A stretch of DNA of 64,000 nt from Anarhynchus alexandrinus (GCA_008711295.1 VUYV01000046.1:1365904-1429903); one strand, 5' to 3'. Shown: positions 51,108-64,000, counted from the first letter of the stretch. The notes: a model not told the origin generated them from the letters alone. Program-made: numbers and translations.

Positions 51108-51180
51108 TGTACACCAGGTCAATTCTCAGTGGGTTACTCCTGATTTAAATGTGTGTAACAGAGCTGAGAATCAAATCCCT
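51108..51180. repeat. Fossil amniote repeat, unnamed
   Basis: tacaccaggtcaattctcag, gggttactcctgatttaaat and gagctgagaatcaaatccct follow the TACACC...ATTCT...GTTACTCC...GAATC style of an old amniote repeat. The family name is not known to me. Confidence 0.45.
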
Positions 51181-54100
51181 CATCTTCAGCCAGAAGAAGG
51201 CTCTTAATACTGTAGCCACTTATGCACCCTCGAAAATGGAAGCTGTTTAAAAGCCTTATTTGACTTCAACAGCAGGAAAACGTGCACCTCACTTTCCTCA
51301 GCATCAATCCTTTTTGAAGCATATTGTGTGTTTACAAGCTGTCTTGAGCACTGAAATTGATTTTAAAGTTGGGTAGTTATTAAAGGTTCATTTTCCCTCC
51401 CTCCTCCAGTTTCAAAATAAGTGGTAATATGAGGTGGTGGGAAATTCTCTCCATGAGATGGTACTGCCTTTGCCCTGACTCTCTGAGTTTCTCAGGAAAG
51501 GTTTTCACTAAAGTATATATCCCGCTTGATCTCTACAAGTAAAACTATAATCTTCCTTTCAAAGAAGCAGTTTAGCCTTGTGTGTATATACAGGTTGGAA
51601 TTTATTTTGGAAAATAGCTGTAAGAGACTCTGGCACAGCTAAATGTAATTGAATTAGCTGGGGTTTAAGCGACTGCTATGCTTTTACTTCCATTTCAACA
51701 CAGTCAGCTACGGTAATAACAATATTTAGCATCAATTTCTTAATTAGTAGTTAGTCCAGCCGCCGCCTGATTTTGGTGAGATAAAGCTGACACTTCCAGC
51801 ATGTCTGTGGAGAGGAGGGAAGATGCTGTTCTTCCACTTGCTCTACAACAGATCGGCTTGCTTGGCCCTAGTGTGTCCTAGGTAGACTCCAAAGTTGCAC
51901 CCACACTTGGAGCATTCAGGGATGACATTGGAATATTCAGTCCTTGGACCACTGAGACGGGTTTGCAAGAGGTGCAAGAGGAGGCAGTGGGGACACCCCA
52001 CAGGATGTCCATCTTCATTTGTGAAAGATCTAGATGAAGGCTGCAGCTGGGTACCCCACCTGCCACAGGCTTCCTCTGTGATTTTGGTAAATGGCTCAGT
52101 TCCCTACCTGAAAAATGATATATACAGGAGGGAAATGTTGGTTGGAAAAAGCTTTTCCATTACTGGGAGGTGGTCAGGTCATAAATGATGGGAATAGAGG
52201 CCAGAAAAAAATATGTTAGAACAAAATGCACACTGAGAACTACAGAGGTATCTGAAGGGTGAGTGTATTCATGTGTCCTCAAACAGGAAAAAAATAGGAG
52301 GAGGTGTGGAAGAGCCCACTCAGTCTCTTCCAAATAAAAACGATGTATATACATCAAGCATTTATTAAAAGGAGATAAAAGCTAGGTCCTGCTGCTCAAG
52401 CAGTCAACATGGAGGAGCCAGTAAGGTAAATCAGCACATTTTATTCAGCCTTACTTTAGATATTCCAAGCAATATGGAGTCTTTTCATCTAGACAAGACA
52501 ATTCCAGAGCAAATATCCATGATAGCTCCTATTTTCCCTTTACAGTGGCATTCCATGAATAACAGTTGTAGCTTATTGCACTAGCCAGGAAGCCCCCCAA
52601 GCAATTAATTCCCTCCTTCGGTGGTGATTTTAACAAAACACACACTCCCAAAAATCCATTCAGAAGTGGTTGCACCAAATTATAGTACCCGCTGCTACAG
52701 GAAGAGTGTTGTCTCTCCCAGCGCTCTGGATCTTTGCAGCTCAGTTACCTTGGGTGATGATGGAGAAGGCTGCACCAGGACAGGAATCTTCCTTTCTACT
52801 TTGCCAGGGTCTTCCTTCAAGATTTACTCAGCGGCAGTTTTGGTACACAAGGTAGTCATCTAAAGTATGCACCAAATATTACATTGAGGCATCAGCTGCA
52901 GTAAATGCAAAAGTGACAGTCACACTGTGAGCATTTGGTAACCTACAAATAGATCTGGAAGTCACATTGGCTCAGGAAACTTAGGCGGAGTCAGTTCAGT
53001 AACAAATGCATCGATAATCACCACCTTTTGCTGTATTTATTTCTCCAAGGCAGCCTGTTCCTCTATAGTGTGCCTGCAAGACGTGCATACATTACCGTCA
53101 GTGACTGATGCTGTCCCCTTAGCGGCTCATGTTTAATGAAAGCGTTGTGCCTATATATAAATTCTGTGTTTGAGTGAAACATCTCCCAAATCCTTCACAG
53201 CAGTTCTGGAAGAGACCTTTGGCTTATACGTGAACTCACCCTTTCCGCCATGCACAAGCTCTGCAGAATAAAAATGATACATGAATATAAAAATAGAACA
53301 GAAGAGACTGGGTTGGACCAGATGCTCACATTCCTGCCACCTAGGCTGATTTAATATTAGTGAATTCCCTGTAAAAAGAAAGGAGTGTGGGGAAAAACGC
53401 GAAGCGTAGGTCTGATCCTGTTCTTTTTTCTCCCACGTGTGAACTTGCTTCACACGCGCACCCTCTCCCTAAGTCAGTGAGACTCTTGGTGCATGTTTTC
53501 TGTCACTGCTGATTACTTTCAAGAGGACTGTCGTGTCGCAGGCACAGGGGGGATGGCGGCAAGAATTAAAGCACCAGTCCCCCGTTCTACCTCCTTCTGC
53601 GTAAACACCGCTTGAGGAAGGGAACGCTACCGAATCATTTGAGACCTGCCTGAGCGTACCCGACAGAGGTTGCGCTCCTTTGAACATCAATGGGAAAAAG
53701 GTACAAAGAATAAAACGAGAGCTGCACAGGGAACGTTCCCTCCTCCATCATTTTCCCGAGCTGCTGCTCTAAGGACACAGGGATGTTCACCTACTAACCC
53801 CAGCTCGGCTTCCTCTCGCAGTCAGCCGAATAAACCCACGGTCCACGAACACTTCAGCGGCTGCGCAAACGCACACAGCCGGCAGAGCCAAAGGACAAGA
53901 GAGCTTGTGATGCTAAAGGGAATTTGGCCCCTTACAATCCAGCCTCTAATGCTCGTCGCGATACTCTTTCCATTCTCGATAACAGCCTGATCCAAAAGCC
54001 AGCAGAGCCGACAGATATGGCTACGGTAGGCTCTGAGTCAGACACGGCATCATTGCTTTTTTAACATGAGCCACTTCCCAGTTGTTAAAATTGCAACATT

Positions 54101-54707
54101 TCCCTCGATGCTGCATGATGCGTTGTGAAGGGCAGTCTTCATTCATGGTCGGATCATTTCATGAATGAGTTTTTTAAACTTGCAGGGAAGAATTATTATG
54201 GGCTATTCTTAATCACTGAAATTGCAGTGTTTTTCTTACGCATCCCTGATCTTGCTGGGTGTTGGAATTGCTAAAGATCTGAAGCGCTCCTCTCATGTAA
54301 ACAGTGTGACAACAACCACTCCTTGTGTGTGACCTCCTTCCACCAGTAATGGCCTATTGCCACTCAAAAGCACATCCACAGCAAATTTCAACACCCATCA
54401 GGTGTTGATGAGTATCTCTTGTCTGGGTATCTAAGCTTCCTTAGGGCATGAAGCACTGGAGAGGACAATGCCTTGCCTCGTATGGTATTTTTATTGTAGT
54501 AATTCAAAGAAATTCCCAGAAGGGCTACAACTCTGCCTTGCTTGTCTGTACACAAAGAATTTGGCACGGAGCCTCTTATTGCCATGGCAGACAGATGGGA
54601 AAGTCACACAGAGCTGTCACGTTACACCCCTACATGGGGACAGTAGCTAAAAATGAGGCTTCTTGAGCTTCAAAAGCTCTACCAAACTATAAGTGGCATG
54701 GAGAATT
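51181..54707. other. Intergenic DNA, nothing recognised
   Basis: About 3.5 kb with no exon or repeat family recognised. The AT-rich tract 54,060-54,230 looks evenly composed and repeat-free, but I see no specific element in it. Confidence 0.45.
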
Positions 54708-54917
54708 GTAGAATCACAGAATCATACAATGGTTAGAGTTGGAAGGGACCTGAAAGATCATCTAGTTCCAACCCCCCTGCCATGGGCAGGGACACCTCCC
54801 ACCAGACCAGGTTGTTCAAAGCCCCATCCAACCTGGCCTTGAACACCTCCAGGGATGGGGCAGCCACAACTTCTCTGGGCAACCTGGGCCAGTGCCTCAC
54901 CACCCTCAGCATGAAAA
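54708..54917 (-). repeat. CR1 LINE, 3' end
   Basis: gtagaatcacagaatcatac, gttggaagggacctgaaaga, tgccatgggcagggacacct and aacctgggccagtgcctcac are the CR1 3' blocks in reverse complement. The match stops after caccaccctcagcatgaaa. Confidence 0.93.
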
Positions 54918-56880
54918 AGAAGTCGCACAGTTCACTCTCTTTCAGGACAGGGGCAAGGGACCATTGAAGGAAGCCTGATCTGAGCAATCAAAAGGGACTG
55001 CTCTTCCTGCTTTGAATAACAGATTTGCTGAACACCTCCGGGGCAGAGGATGAGGACTTTTGCTGAGGATGCAAAAATTTTAGCTGTATTCGGGAAGAGA
55101 GAGGACAAATGCCTGGGAGAAAGACCCATCATGGATCACTAAATAGAACAACTGAGGCTCAGAAAATCTCCTAAATTTAAATAGTCTGAGGTTAGAAGAG
55201 TTTTTAAGGAGGTGAAAAGAATCACATATAGTTGTTCTGTCCACATTTCTCCCTACATGTCTGCTACAGCCTGTGCAGAAGAGACTTCTGACCTTGGCCC
55301 TGAACGGGAACTGGTATTCTGACCATTTTCATGCCACTGCTTCAAGAGAAAGAAAATGTTTTCTTGATAACCTGTGTAGAAAAATAAACAGGTTAGATCT
55401 ATTTCTTTCCAGTTTTGATCATGTCTTTGAGTTATTTTTCTGGTTTGGGGGCTTTTTTTCCTTATCCGGCTTGTTGTGACTCCTGTGGTTCTGCTGGAAG
55501 ATGGCTCATGGATTGACAGCTCTCAGCCCCCGCTTGCAGAGAGAGAGAGAGAGAGAGATCTCTCTCTCAAGGAGCATCGCTGACAGGTCAACAGGAGAGG
55601 TCCACAAAAGCAACTCGGACGCCTGTTGCCCTTGCAGCTACCTCTCCCTTCGTTGCTGAGTAAACTCAAGGTAAAACAGGAGAGCCGCTATAATAAAACA
55701 GCACCCACACGCTCTTACCTTGAACGTGGGAGACTCCTCTCGTTGGGTTCTTGCAGAGGGAGTAGGTGAAATGTTGGGTTAGGACAGCTGTCAGCAGCCA
55801 GGGCAACCACTACACAGCTCAGGGCTATCTTCCACCCTGCTTGCTCTCCTTCAAGTTAGACTAAACTGAGAGGAACTAAGATGTGTTGACACTTTGAGTT
55901 AACCTTCCTTTTAGTGACTAATCGAGGTTTGCTCCCTCAGTAGCTCTGTCTACAGCTGCCCAGGTGCCCAGTCAGTCACTTTTCCACAGAATAAAAGACT
56001 TTTTTTTTTTTTTTAACTTATGGAGAAAACTTTTGGCCAGGAAAGATCTTTTTAGCCATTTCCATCTCTATTAAAGAGAGAAAAGCTCTTTCCTTATGCC
56101 TTACCCCTCCAGTACTTTCCATGCCAGCTTTACAAAGGATTATTTTCTAGATTCTTCATCTTTACGGTTTCCTTTTCTTTCAGTCATGCTGTGCACCCCT
56201 GGGTCCCAATCCTGCGCTCTGGCTGACAATGAACTTTCTGTTCCTGGGTGTATGTGTCTCTGCCTCACTTGGGTGATGCCAGCTCAGCCTGGCACTCTGG
56301 CTGAGCCATTGATCATCCTGTCCAACGTCAGTCCTTCTCCCTGAAGTTTGCCTGACTGCTCTGCTGTAGATGGAAGGATTGAAGGACACGACTATTTGGA
56401 GGTTATTTGCTCTGTTGTTCAAAATGCAGACTTCTGCCAGTGAGTCTGGATGAGCAAAGACTGGTCCTCAGACAGGTGGATACTTTCTTGGCAACAAGGT
56501 CAGCGAAAAAGAAGAAAATCCCAAATTCTTGTAGACGCAAACAAATGCTTAAAAAGTGACTGTGACTTTTCTCTAAGCAATGTTGAGACCTTTGCAAGTA
56601 CACAGAACTACAAACATTCCCCTTTCCACAACCCCAGCAAAATGCTAATACTCAGATATTTCTCCAGAAAGCACTACACCCATCCGCAGCTTGACACTGC
56701 AGCCCCATCAGAGGAAGGCTGCGACCTCCCGGCCGTGCCTGTACCCTCCGTGACTGTCACACTACTCTGTGCCCTGAAGTCCCATGGAGACCTCGTCCCT
56801 TCGCAGCTGCTCACAGGCTCTGCTTCAACCCCACGCTAACCACTGCTTTCCAGGTAAAGGTTAATTACTCCAGGGGACAT
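54918..56880. other. Intergenic DNA, nothing recognised
   Basis: No exon or repeat family. It contains a GA/TC palindromic microsatellite (55539-55568) and a poly(T) run near 55999-56014. Confidence 0.5.
55539..55568. repeat. (GA)n/(TC)n palindromic microsatellite
   Basis: A GA run of about 20 bases meets AGATCT and then a TCTCTCTC run, so the last 9-10 bases of each arm can pair as a hairpin. Confidence 0.85.
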
Positions 56881-57250
56881 TTCCATCCAAGCTGTTGCCC
56901 GCAGGTTGCAATCCCTGCCTGAGCGCTATTTTTAGACCAGCGCCTTCGTTGCTATTGATCCCAGTCACCCTCTGTTAATTAGATGCACACAACACACACA
57001 GCATTTGCAACTCATTTATCAATTCCGTTCAGCACCTCCCTCCCCTGAGATGTAATTTGGAGCCCTCCTTGAATCACGCTATTGATCTTTCCCAGCAACT
57101 TTGCTATAGGATTGTCTGTGTTGCAAACTATTTATAGATTCTTCTTCTTCTCCTGCTCTCCCCTGGGGAATCAGAAATGGGCAACGGCAGTCAGACTTCT
57201 ATTTTTAAGGAGTTGATCGAAACTAGGTATTTCCTCTTTTCTCCTTCTTT
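56881..57250. promoter_or_regulatory. Candidate conserved non-coding element upstream of KCNK9
   Basis: This repeat-free stretch about 3.3-3.6 kb 5' of the KCNK9 start holds a TTAATTAG homeodomain-type core (56976-56983), two ctattgatc words, and ctatttatag (57128-57137), which fits the MEF2 consensus. Such short motifs occur by chance. The call rests on motif clustering and position only. Confidence 0.25.
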
Positions 57251-58060
57251 CCCCTCCTTCCCCCTGTTGGTGTTACGTACAAGCTTCCTTTGGCAGGCGA
57301 GACCTTCCTGCTCCGCGCAGTGCTGTGATGATTCTGGCGATGCTCAGGTGATGTGATGCTGAATTTGCCCTGGGTGAAATCTTGTTTGCTGAATTAATGA
57401 AATGAATTCCTCCTCCTCCCCAAGACCAAGTTTCACAAAGGGCTTTGTGACCTGTTTTGTCTGCTCAGCTGGAGGTGCGCCTTTCAGAGGGCTTCTGTCT
57501 CGGAGACTGCCTTCTCAGCCCACATGTTTGATCCATTTGCAAGGCACCGGGTTCCTGTTGCCCCCTTGTATCTCAGGAATCGCATCCAAAGGCCTTAGGC
57601 AATGTGTAGCCAGGAATGAGATACATGGAGTTGCTTTTAGGGATGGAGGAGGATAGTAACTAGCCCTGGGGTCCTAGGATTTGAGAAAGACCTAAAATGA
57701 GGGAACGTCACCTGAGGCTCAGAGAAGTCAGAAGCAGCTCAGACTTCATTGCATAATGTTGAAAATCCCACCTCTAACGCAGGAGGGGGCCTACAGTGAC
57801 CATGGGCAAGATGACACCAGAGGGGACAGCCTTGTCTCAGGGTGTATGCGAAGGCAGCCCCAGGCTTCTGTGGTAACACCTGCTGCTGAGAAGCATATGG
57901 TGAAGTGGGAGAGATGTGTGAAGCCCGGGGTCCATAGTGGGCCTGGGGCAGCCGTGGGGATTACAGCCCTCCCCCCCAGCAGCATGGTGGCTCAGGAGAC
58001 ATGGGGCTGGGTGGTGTGGAGAAGGGCTGGCTCCTCCAAGCCATGGGGACTGTGGCACTG
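57251..58060. other. Proximal 5' flank of KCNK9, nothing specific recognised
   Basis: GC content rises toward the CpG island. No exon or repeat family is recognised, and the long open frames crossing this area owe their length to the N gap. Confidence 0.5.
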
Positions 58061-58583
58061 CCTGTGTGTGCGGTGTGTGTGAGGACTGAAGAGTGTGCCT
58101 GTGCTTTGGGGGGGGTTGTCCTGTGGTTGGGGAAGGGGCTGTGCGGTGTGCGTGAGGCGGTGTGTGGTTATGCAGTTTGTGTGGGGCTGTGTGGTGTGTG
58201 GGGGCTTTGGGGTGTGTGATGCTTTGGTCTGTGTGATGCTTTGGTCTGTGTGGGGCGGTTGGCTGGGGACTGGGAGGGGCTGTGGTGTGTGTGTATGGGG
58301 CTGTGGTGTGTGGGTCTGTGCAACTGTGGTGTGTGGAGGGCAGTGTGTGTGTGTGGCTGTGTAATTGTGGTGTGTGGAGTTGTGTGCGCATGGAGTAGTG
58401 AGGGCGTGATGTGAAGCTGCGGTGTGTGCGGCTGTGCATGTGCGTGGGGGCCGTGGTGTGTTTAGGGCTGTGTGTGTGTAGCTGTGATGTACAGGGCTGG
58501 GAGGGGGGAGGGACAACGTGGTGTGTGTGTGTCTGTGGTGTGTGTAGGGCTGTGGTGTGTGTGGGGCTACGATGTGTGGGGCT
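58061..58583 (+). repeat. G/GT-rich minisatellite
   Basis: Loose repeats of words such as ggggctgtggtgtgtg, ggtgtgtgtggctgtg and gtgtggggctgtg cover more than 500 bp, almost free of C on this strand apart from the gct/tct positions. The array leads directly into the G run at 58584. G clusters spaced by GT give the + strand G-quadruplex potential. Confidence 0.85.
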
Positions 58584-58636
58584 GGGGGGGGGGGGGGGGG
58601 GGGGGGGGGGGTGGGGGGGGGGGGGGGGGGGGGGGT

Positions 58637-58668
<32 letters not shown>
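58584..58668 (+). repeat. Nearly pure poly(G) run, broken only by two T
   Basis: 85 bases of G interrupted only by T at 58612 and 58636, ending at the N gap. Such long G runs are usually sequencing or assembly artefacts at the edge of unreadable GC-rich DNA, so the true sequence may differ. Confidence 0.85.
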
Positions 58669-59664
58669 NNNNNNNNNNNNNNNNNNNNNNNNNNNNNNNN
58701 NNNNNNNNNNNNNNNNNNNNNNNNNNNNNNNNNNNNNNNNNNNNNNNNNNNNNNNNNNNNNNNNNNNNNNNNNNNNNNNNNNNNNNNNNNNNNNNNNNNN
58801 NNNNNNNNNNNNNNNNNNNNNNNNNNNNNNNNNNNNNNNNNNNNNNNNNNNNNNNNNNNNNNNNNNNNNNNNNNNNNNNNNNNNNNNNNNNNNNNNNNNN
58901 NNNNNNNNNNNNNNNNNNNNNNNNNNNNNNNNNNNNNNNNNNNNNNNNNNNNNNNNNNNNNNNNNNNNNNNNNNNNNNNNNNNNNNNNNNNNNNNNNNNN
59001 NNNNNNNNNNNNNNNNNNNNNNNNNNNNNNNNNNNNNNNNNNNNNNNNNNNNNNNNNNNNNNNNNNNNNNNNNNNNNNNNNNNNNNNNNNNNNNNNNNNN
59101 NNNNNNNNNNNNNNNNNNNNNNNNNNNNNNNNNNNNNNNNNNNNNNNNNNNNNNNNNNNNNNNNNNNNNNNNNNNNNNNNNNNNNNNNNNNNNNNNNNNN
59201 NNNNNNNNNNNNNNNNNNNNNNNNNNNNNNNNNNNNNNNNNNNNNNNNNNNNNNNNNNNNNNNNNNNNNNNNNNNNNNNNNNNNNNNNNNNNNNNNNNNN
59301 NNNNNNNNNNNNNNNNNNNNNNNNNNNNNNNNNNNNNNNNNNNNNNNNNNNNNNNNNNNNNNNNNNNNNNNNNNNNNNNNNNNNNNNNNNNNNNNNNNNN
59401 NNNNNNNNNNNNNNNNNNNNNNNNNNNNNNNNNNNNNNNNNNNNNNNNNNNNNNNNNNNNNNNNNNNNNNNNNNNNNNNNNNNNNNNNNNNNNNNNNNNN
59501 NNNNNNNNNNNNNNNNNNNNNNNNNNNNNNNNNNNNNNNNNNNNNNNNNNNNNNNNNNNNNNNNNNNNNNNNNNNNNNNNNNNNNNNNNNNNNNNNNNNN
59601 NNNNNNNNNNNNNNNNNNNNNNNNNNNNNNNNNNNNNNNNNNNNNNNNNNNNNNNNNNNNNNNN
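58669..59664. other. Assembly gap of 996 N
   Basis: The unresolved gap sits between the G-rich minisatellite and the KCNK9 CpG island. Part of the promoter or a 5' untranslated exon of KCNK9 could be missing here. Any open frame spanning it is meaningless. Confidence 0.99.
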
Positions 59665-60919
<1,255 letters not shown>

Positions 60920-63539
60920 TGAGTTTTTTGGCTTTCCTCCTGTGTTATGTAATTTATACTGCTCTTCACGGGCACTTGTTGGACTTGGTGGTGTCCCACA
61001 CCTCTTCCTCTGAGGATGGAGCTTGCGTCCCCTGGGTGGGACTGGAGAGGAGTGGGACTGGCCTGGTGGGGGGGTTGGTGCTGGACAGGTGGCTACCACT
61101 GAGCTGTGGCTTGGGTGGCAAGGAGGAAGGGGGAAGAGGCAGGGTGACACTCTGCTGGGGTTCCCCACAGAAAGGAGGCCCTGTTGCCATGCTTCTCCTT
61201 GCACCTTTGCTTAAGAGACACAGGGAAAACTTAGGCAAAAGGCAGCTGGATGAGGATGAAAATGATGAGGGCATGGGAACGGGATCAGCTGGGAAAGCCC
61301 TCGATGTAGCCAAGCGTAGCCCTGCTTTCGCAAACTTTGTTTTGGCTCTGGCAAGGGCTGTGGTGGGGGTTCCCACAGCCGTGGTCCCATCACTGGGCCT
61401 CTCCTGGGCATTCCCAACGTGTTCCTGAAGTTTTTATTGTAGCTGGAGTGTCTGATGTGCCAACAGGTCACAGTCTGCGTCTCCTCTTTGTGGGCACATG
61501 GTCCGACAGGCAAAACAATGCCCGCTGTCACATCTGTGCTGCCCAGTTTCCCAGACATGCCATTTCCCAGGGCAGTCGAGGGACAGTCAGTGGACACAGC
61601 CACAGGCTGTCATTTTGTACTTCTCTGCTTCCCACAGCTAAAGCAGAGTGTTTCGCATAAAGTTTGCTTCCCTGCCGTAAAAATAAATACTAGGATAACT
61701 AGAGGCTGCAGAGTGCACGCAGAACTGTGCTGCAACTCTGGCTTTGGCTTGTTGAGCAGGTTTGTTCTTCCTGGTTTTGTGTTCATTAAGGTGGATTTAC
61801 CGAGGCAGTTGATAACGTTCTTCTGCCAGCACTTCTAGATGATCCCCCCCCTAACATCTGGGGAGATCTGAAAAGACCTCTCTAGCTCAGTGGCTGTTTG
61901 ATAGTGCGTTATATTGAACAAGACGTGAAAGACTAGCTCTCTTATTAATACAGAAGGACTCGATCTTTGTAGCAGTTAGGGCTTGTTACAAGAAATTTGC
62001 ACATTGCCACCTGAAGATAGTGACAGTTTTCAACAGAACGTACTGCCCACTGCCCTTTGAGCAGTGTCTACTTACGTTTGTATTTGACTGTATTATACCT
62101 GGGGCAGTAAAAAATTTCCTTTGAAAGACCATCTGACAGTCTAAAGCCTATTTGTCCTCACAAAGATAAGATTTTTTAGGTATAACCTCCTCTTTTCTGT
62201 TACTATACATGTATAAAACGAATACATGTAGGTTATAGAATATAAAGTAGAATGTAACTTTGGCTGATGACTTAGATTTCCTGCCATTCATTATGATGTC
62301 AGAACTCTCCTTCTTCCTTTGGTCACTGATTCTTCCTTCCTCGATCTATCTCTTGTCATTTATTTGTGCTAAGTGAATGTTGGACTCTCATGCCCTTCTG
62401 GATTACAACAAGGCTTCCACGCACACGCCTGTGTACTCACGGTGCCCTTATACTTCTGCCTAAGAGGTGGCTGCAATACTTTCTGCATTCTTAAGCTTGG
62501 TCGGTGACAGCTAGAAAGGGCTGTTTTACAGTAGTTTGCTGTTTTGATCATATTTTACCTGGAAACAAGTACAAATTGCTTCGGAAGCTTTAGCATTTTC
62601 TCCTGCAAAGAGCTGGGATTTGTTTAGGAAGCTCAGAGCACCTCAGCGTGCAGAGGATAGTGTGCATTTCTGTAGGCATTGGCACTTTGGGATGTCAGAA
62701 TTGTTTAAATTTAAAATGTGTATAGCAAATGGGAACCACTGGGAGGAAGAGTAATAATAAAGAGTGGTGCAGAAAGACAGACATTCTTTAACGATCGTTC
62801 ATTTGGGAAACTCTGCTCCAGGAGGATATGTGATCCGTCTTTCAAAAGTTTATTAATAGTTACTATCTGCATCTTGCCAAATGCACTTCTGTTTTGTGTA
62901 TCATCTCTTCAGTACTAAAGTAGCTCTGTGATGTTATCTCATCTACTGGTAGACTGTAAAAGTCAACATGGAAGGTTTTTCTTTCATTTCTTATTTATCC
63001 TAAAAGAATTTGCTTCAAAGGGGGAAAAAAAGACTTTCTATATTTAAGTTCTCAGGAAAATAAAATTTCTTCTCTGTGTTTCTTGCACGGGACAGTGATC
63101 TCAAATGTTCATATTAATCTTTTGTGCTGATTCTTCTTTGTAATTTGACTGCGTGTACACTCTCACATACATTTCCTTCTCCCTCTGAAACCTTCCAGAC
63201 AGACCTCAAGAGGCACATGCAGTGGTGTATGCATTAGTGAGCGTGCTGTAGTCAGTAGGTGCTCCTGCAAAAGTGCATCTAACTAACCATTGCAGGCTGA
63301 TTTTTAAAAGAGAGTGAATAAAAAGCTGCACTGCGTGATCTAGAGTGGTACATCTACCTCCACAAAACTCCTTTTCAGAGGAGCACGATAGGAATCAGCG
63401 GACCACAAAGTCTAGCAATATGCATATGATAGCAGACTAATTTATGTCTAACTTAATTGCTCTCCTTGAGATTGCCGTGCTAGCAACACGTCTGAAGCGA
63501 TTACCTCTTTACTGCCTTGATTTAAACTACTGTGGCTTT

Positions 63540-63890
63540 AATTTAATCGCACCCGTTTATCGCTGGCCGCGGACCATGAGCCAGCACCGATCGGTAGCCT
63601 GGCAGGGACTGGTTCTTCACCGCCGGAGCCGGGGAGCGCGGCGCTGCCGGGCGGCGCCGGGCGGGGCGGGCGGTGGTGCTGAAGGGACAGCTCCGGCCGT
63701 GGTGCTGAAGGGACAGCTCCGCGACGCCGCCTCCGCGACGCCAGCGCCGGCCTTCCCCCCCCCCTCCCCGCGCCTTGTCGGGCAACCTCCCCGGCTTGCT
63801 GCTTCCTGGGAAAACACATCGTTAAAGACCTGTTGGGACGGGAGCATGGAAAGCTGAAAGCCTCCCGTGCGAGGCGAAGCGCGGAGATTT
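63540..63890. promoter_or_regulatory. Second CpG-rich patch inside KCNK9 intron 1
   Basis: A ~350-bp GC-rich, CpG-dense block interrupts otherwise AT-rich intron sequence. It contains a perfect 23-bp sequence twice with a 26-bp period (63673-63695 and 63699-63721), then gcgacgcc repeats. Possible readings are an intronic promoter or enhancer, a first exon of an alternative transcript, or an isolated GC-rich tandem repeat. The open frames across it are low-complexity and not convincing as coding sequence. Confidence 0.45.
63673..63721 (+). repeat. Two-copy tandem repeat, 26-bp period
   Basis: gtggtgctgaagggacagct (plus ccg) occurs twice, separated by gcc. Identical copies point to a recent local duplication or strong length polymorphism. 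Confidence 0.95.
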
Positions 63891-64000
63891 GGCCAACTCT
63901 CACATTTCCTCCAATCTATGGCATTTGGCTTTTATTAGAGGGTGGTGGGGGGTTGTTGCTCACTGTCAAGCTGAGTACTAAAGAAGCAAGGGCTGCTCAA

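Noticed and set aside
58061..58668. Possible telomere-like or CRISPR-like repeat array
   Set aside because: The words are loose G/T combinations without a fixed unit or spacers, and no TTAGGG runs occur. CRISPR does not apply to a vertebrate genome.
63444..63857. 137-codon open frame in the intronic CpG patch
   Set aside because: GC-rich low-complexity translation with overlapping frames on both strands and no recognised domain; part of its content comes from the 26-bp repeat.

Overview
The window is vertebrate nuclear DNA and almost certainly from a bird. The evidence is about 17 copies or fragments of CR1 retrotransposons in both orientations, most ending in the avian (ATTCTRTG)n-type 3' tail, one endogenous-retrovirus LTR of the common avian type, a few degraded MIR-like SINEs, and a CpG-island gene whose translated first exon is the potassium channel KCNK9 (TASK-3). 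The species cannot be named from the sequence.

Layout. Positions 1 to about 58,000 hold no protein-coding exon I can support. This is a gene-poor 5' flank with CR1 elements (densest at 1.5-5 kb, 19-24 kb, 33-35 kb, 40-45 kb and 50-55 kb), an LTR near 42 kb, older amniote repeats, microsatellites, and long stretches in which I recognise nothing. Positions 58,061-58,668 are a G/GT-rich minisatellite running into nearly pure G, then a 996-base assembly gap (58,669-59,664). The CpG island starts at the far edge of the gap with a CCG triplet run and continues to about 60,800. KCNK9 coding exon 1 is 60,515-60,797 on the + strand, with a GTGAGT donor. The rest of the window is KCNK9 intron 1 and contains a second small CpG-rich patch at 63,540-63,890.

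The only gene encodes a two-pore-domain K+ channel subunit. The window gives its promoter region, 5' leader, the first 94 codons (cytosolic start, M1, extracellular cap, pore helix 1) and the start of the intron that splits the first selectivity filter. The 5' leader contains two out-of-frame upstream ORFs, one ending in an ATGA overlap with the main start codon, and one in-frame upstream ATG.

Assembly quality matters here. There are five single-N joins (2315, 8656, 10842, 11089, 33402), and four of them lie at the edge of duplicated sequence. They look like unresolved contig overlaps (a false 647-bp tandem duplication, a displaced 246-bp contig, and a 70-bp overlap) rather than biology. I found no new multi-gene system. 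The most interesting items are the KCNK9 leader, a 29-bp hairpin resembling collapsed LTR termini with 5-bp flanking repeats, and the misassembly signatures.
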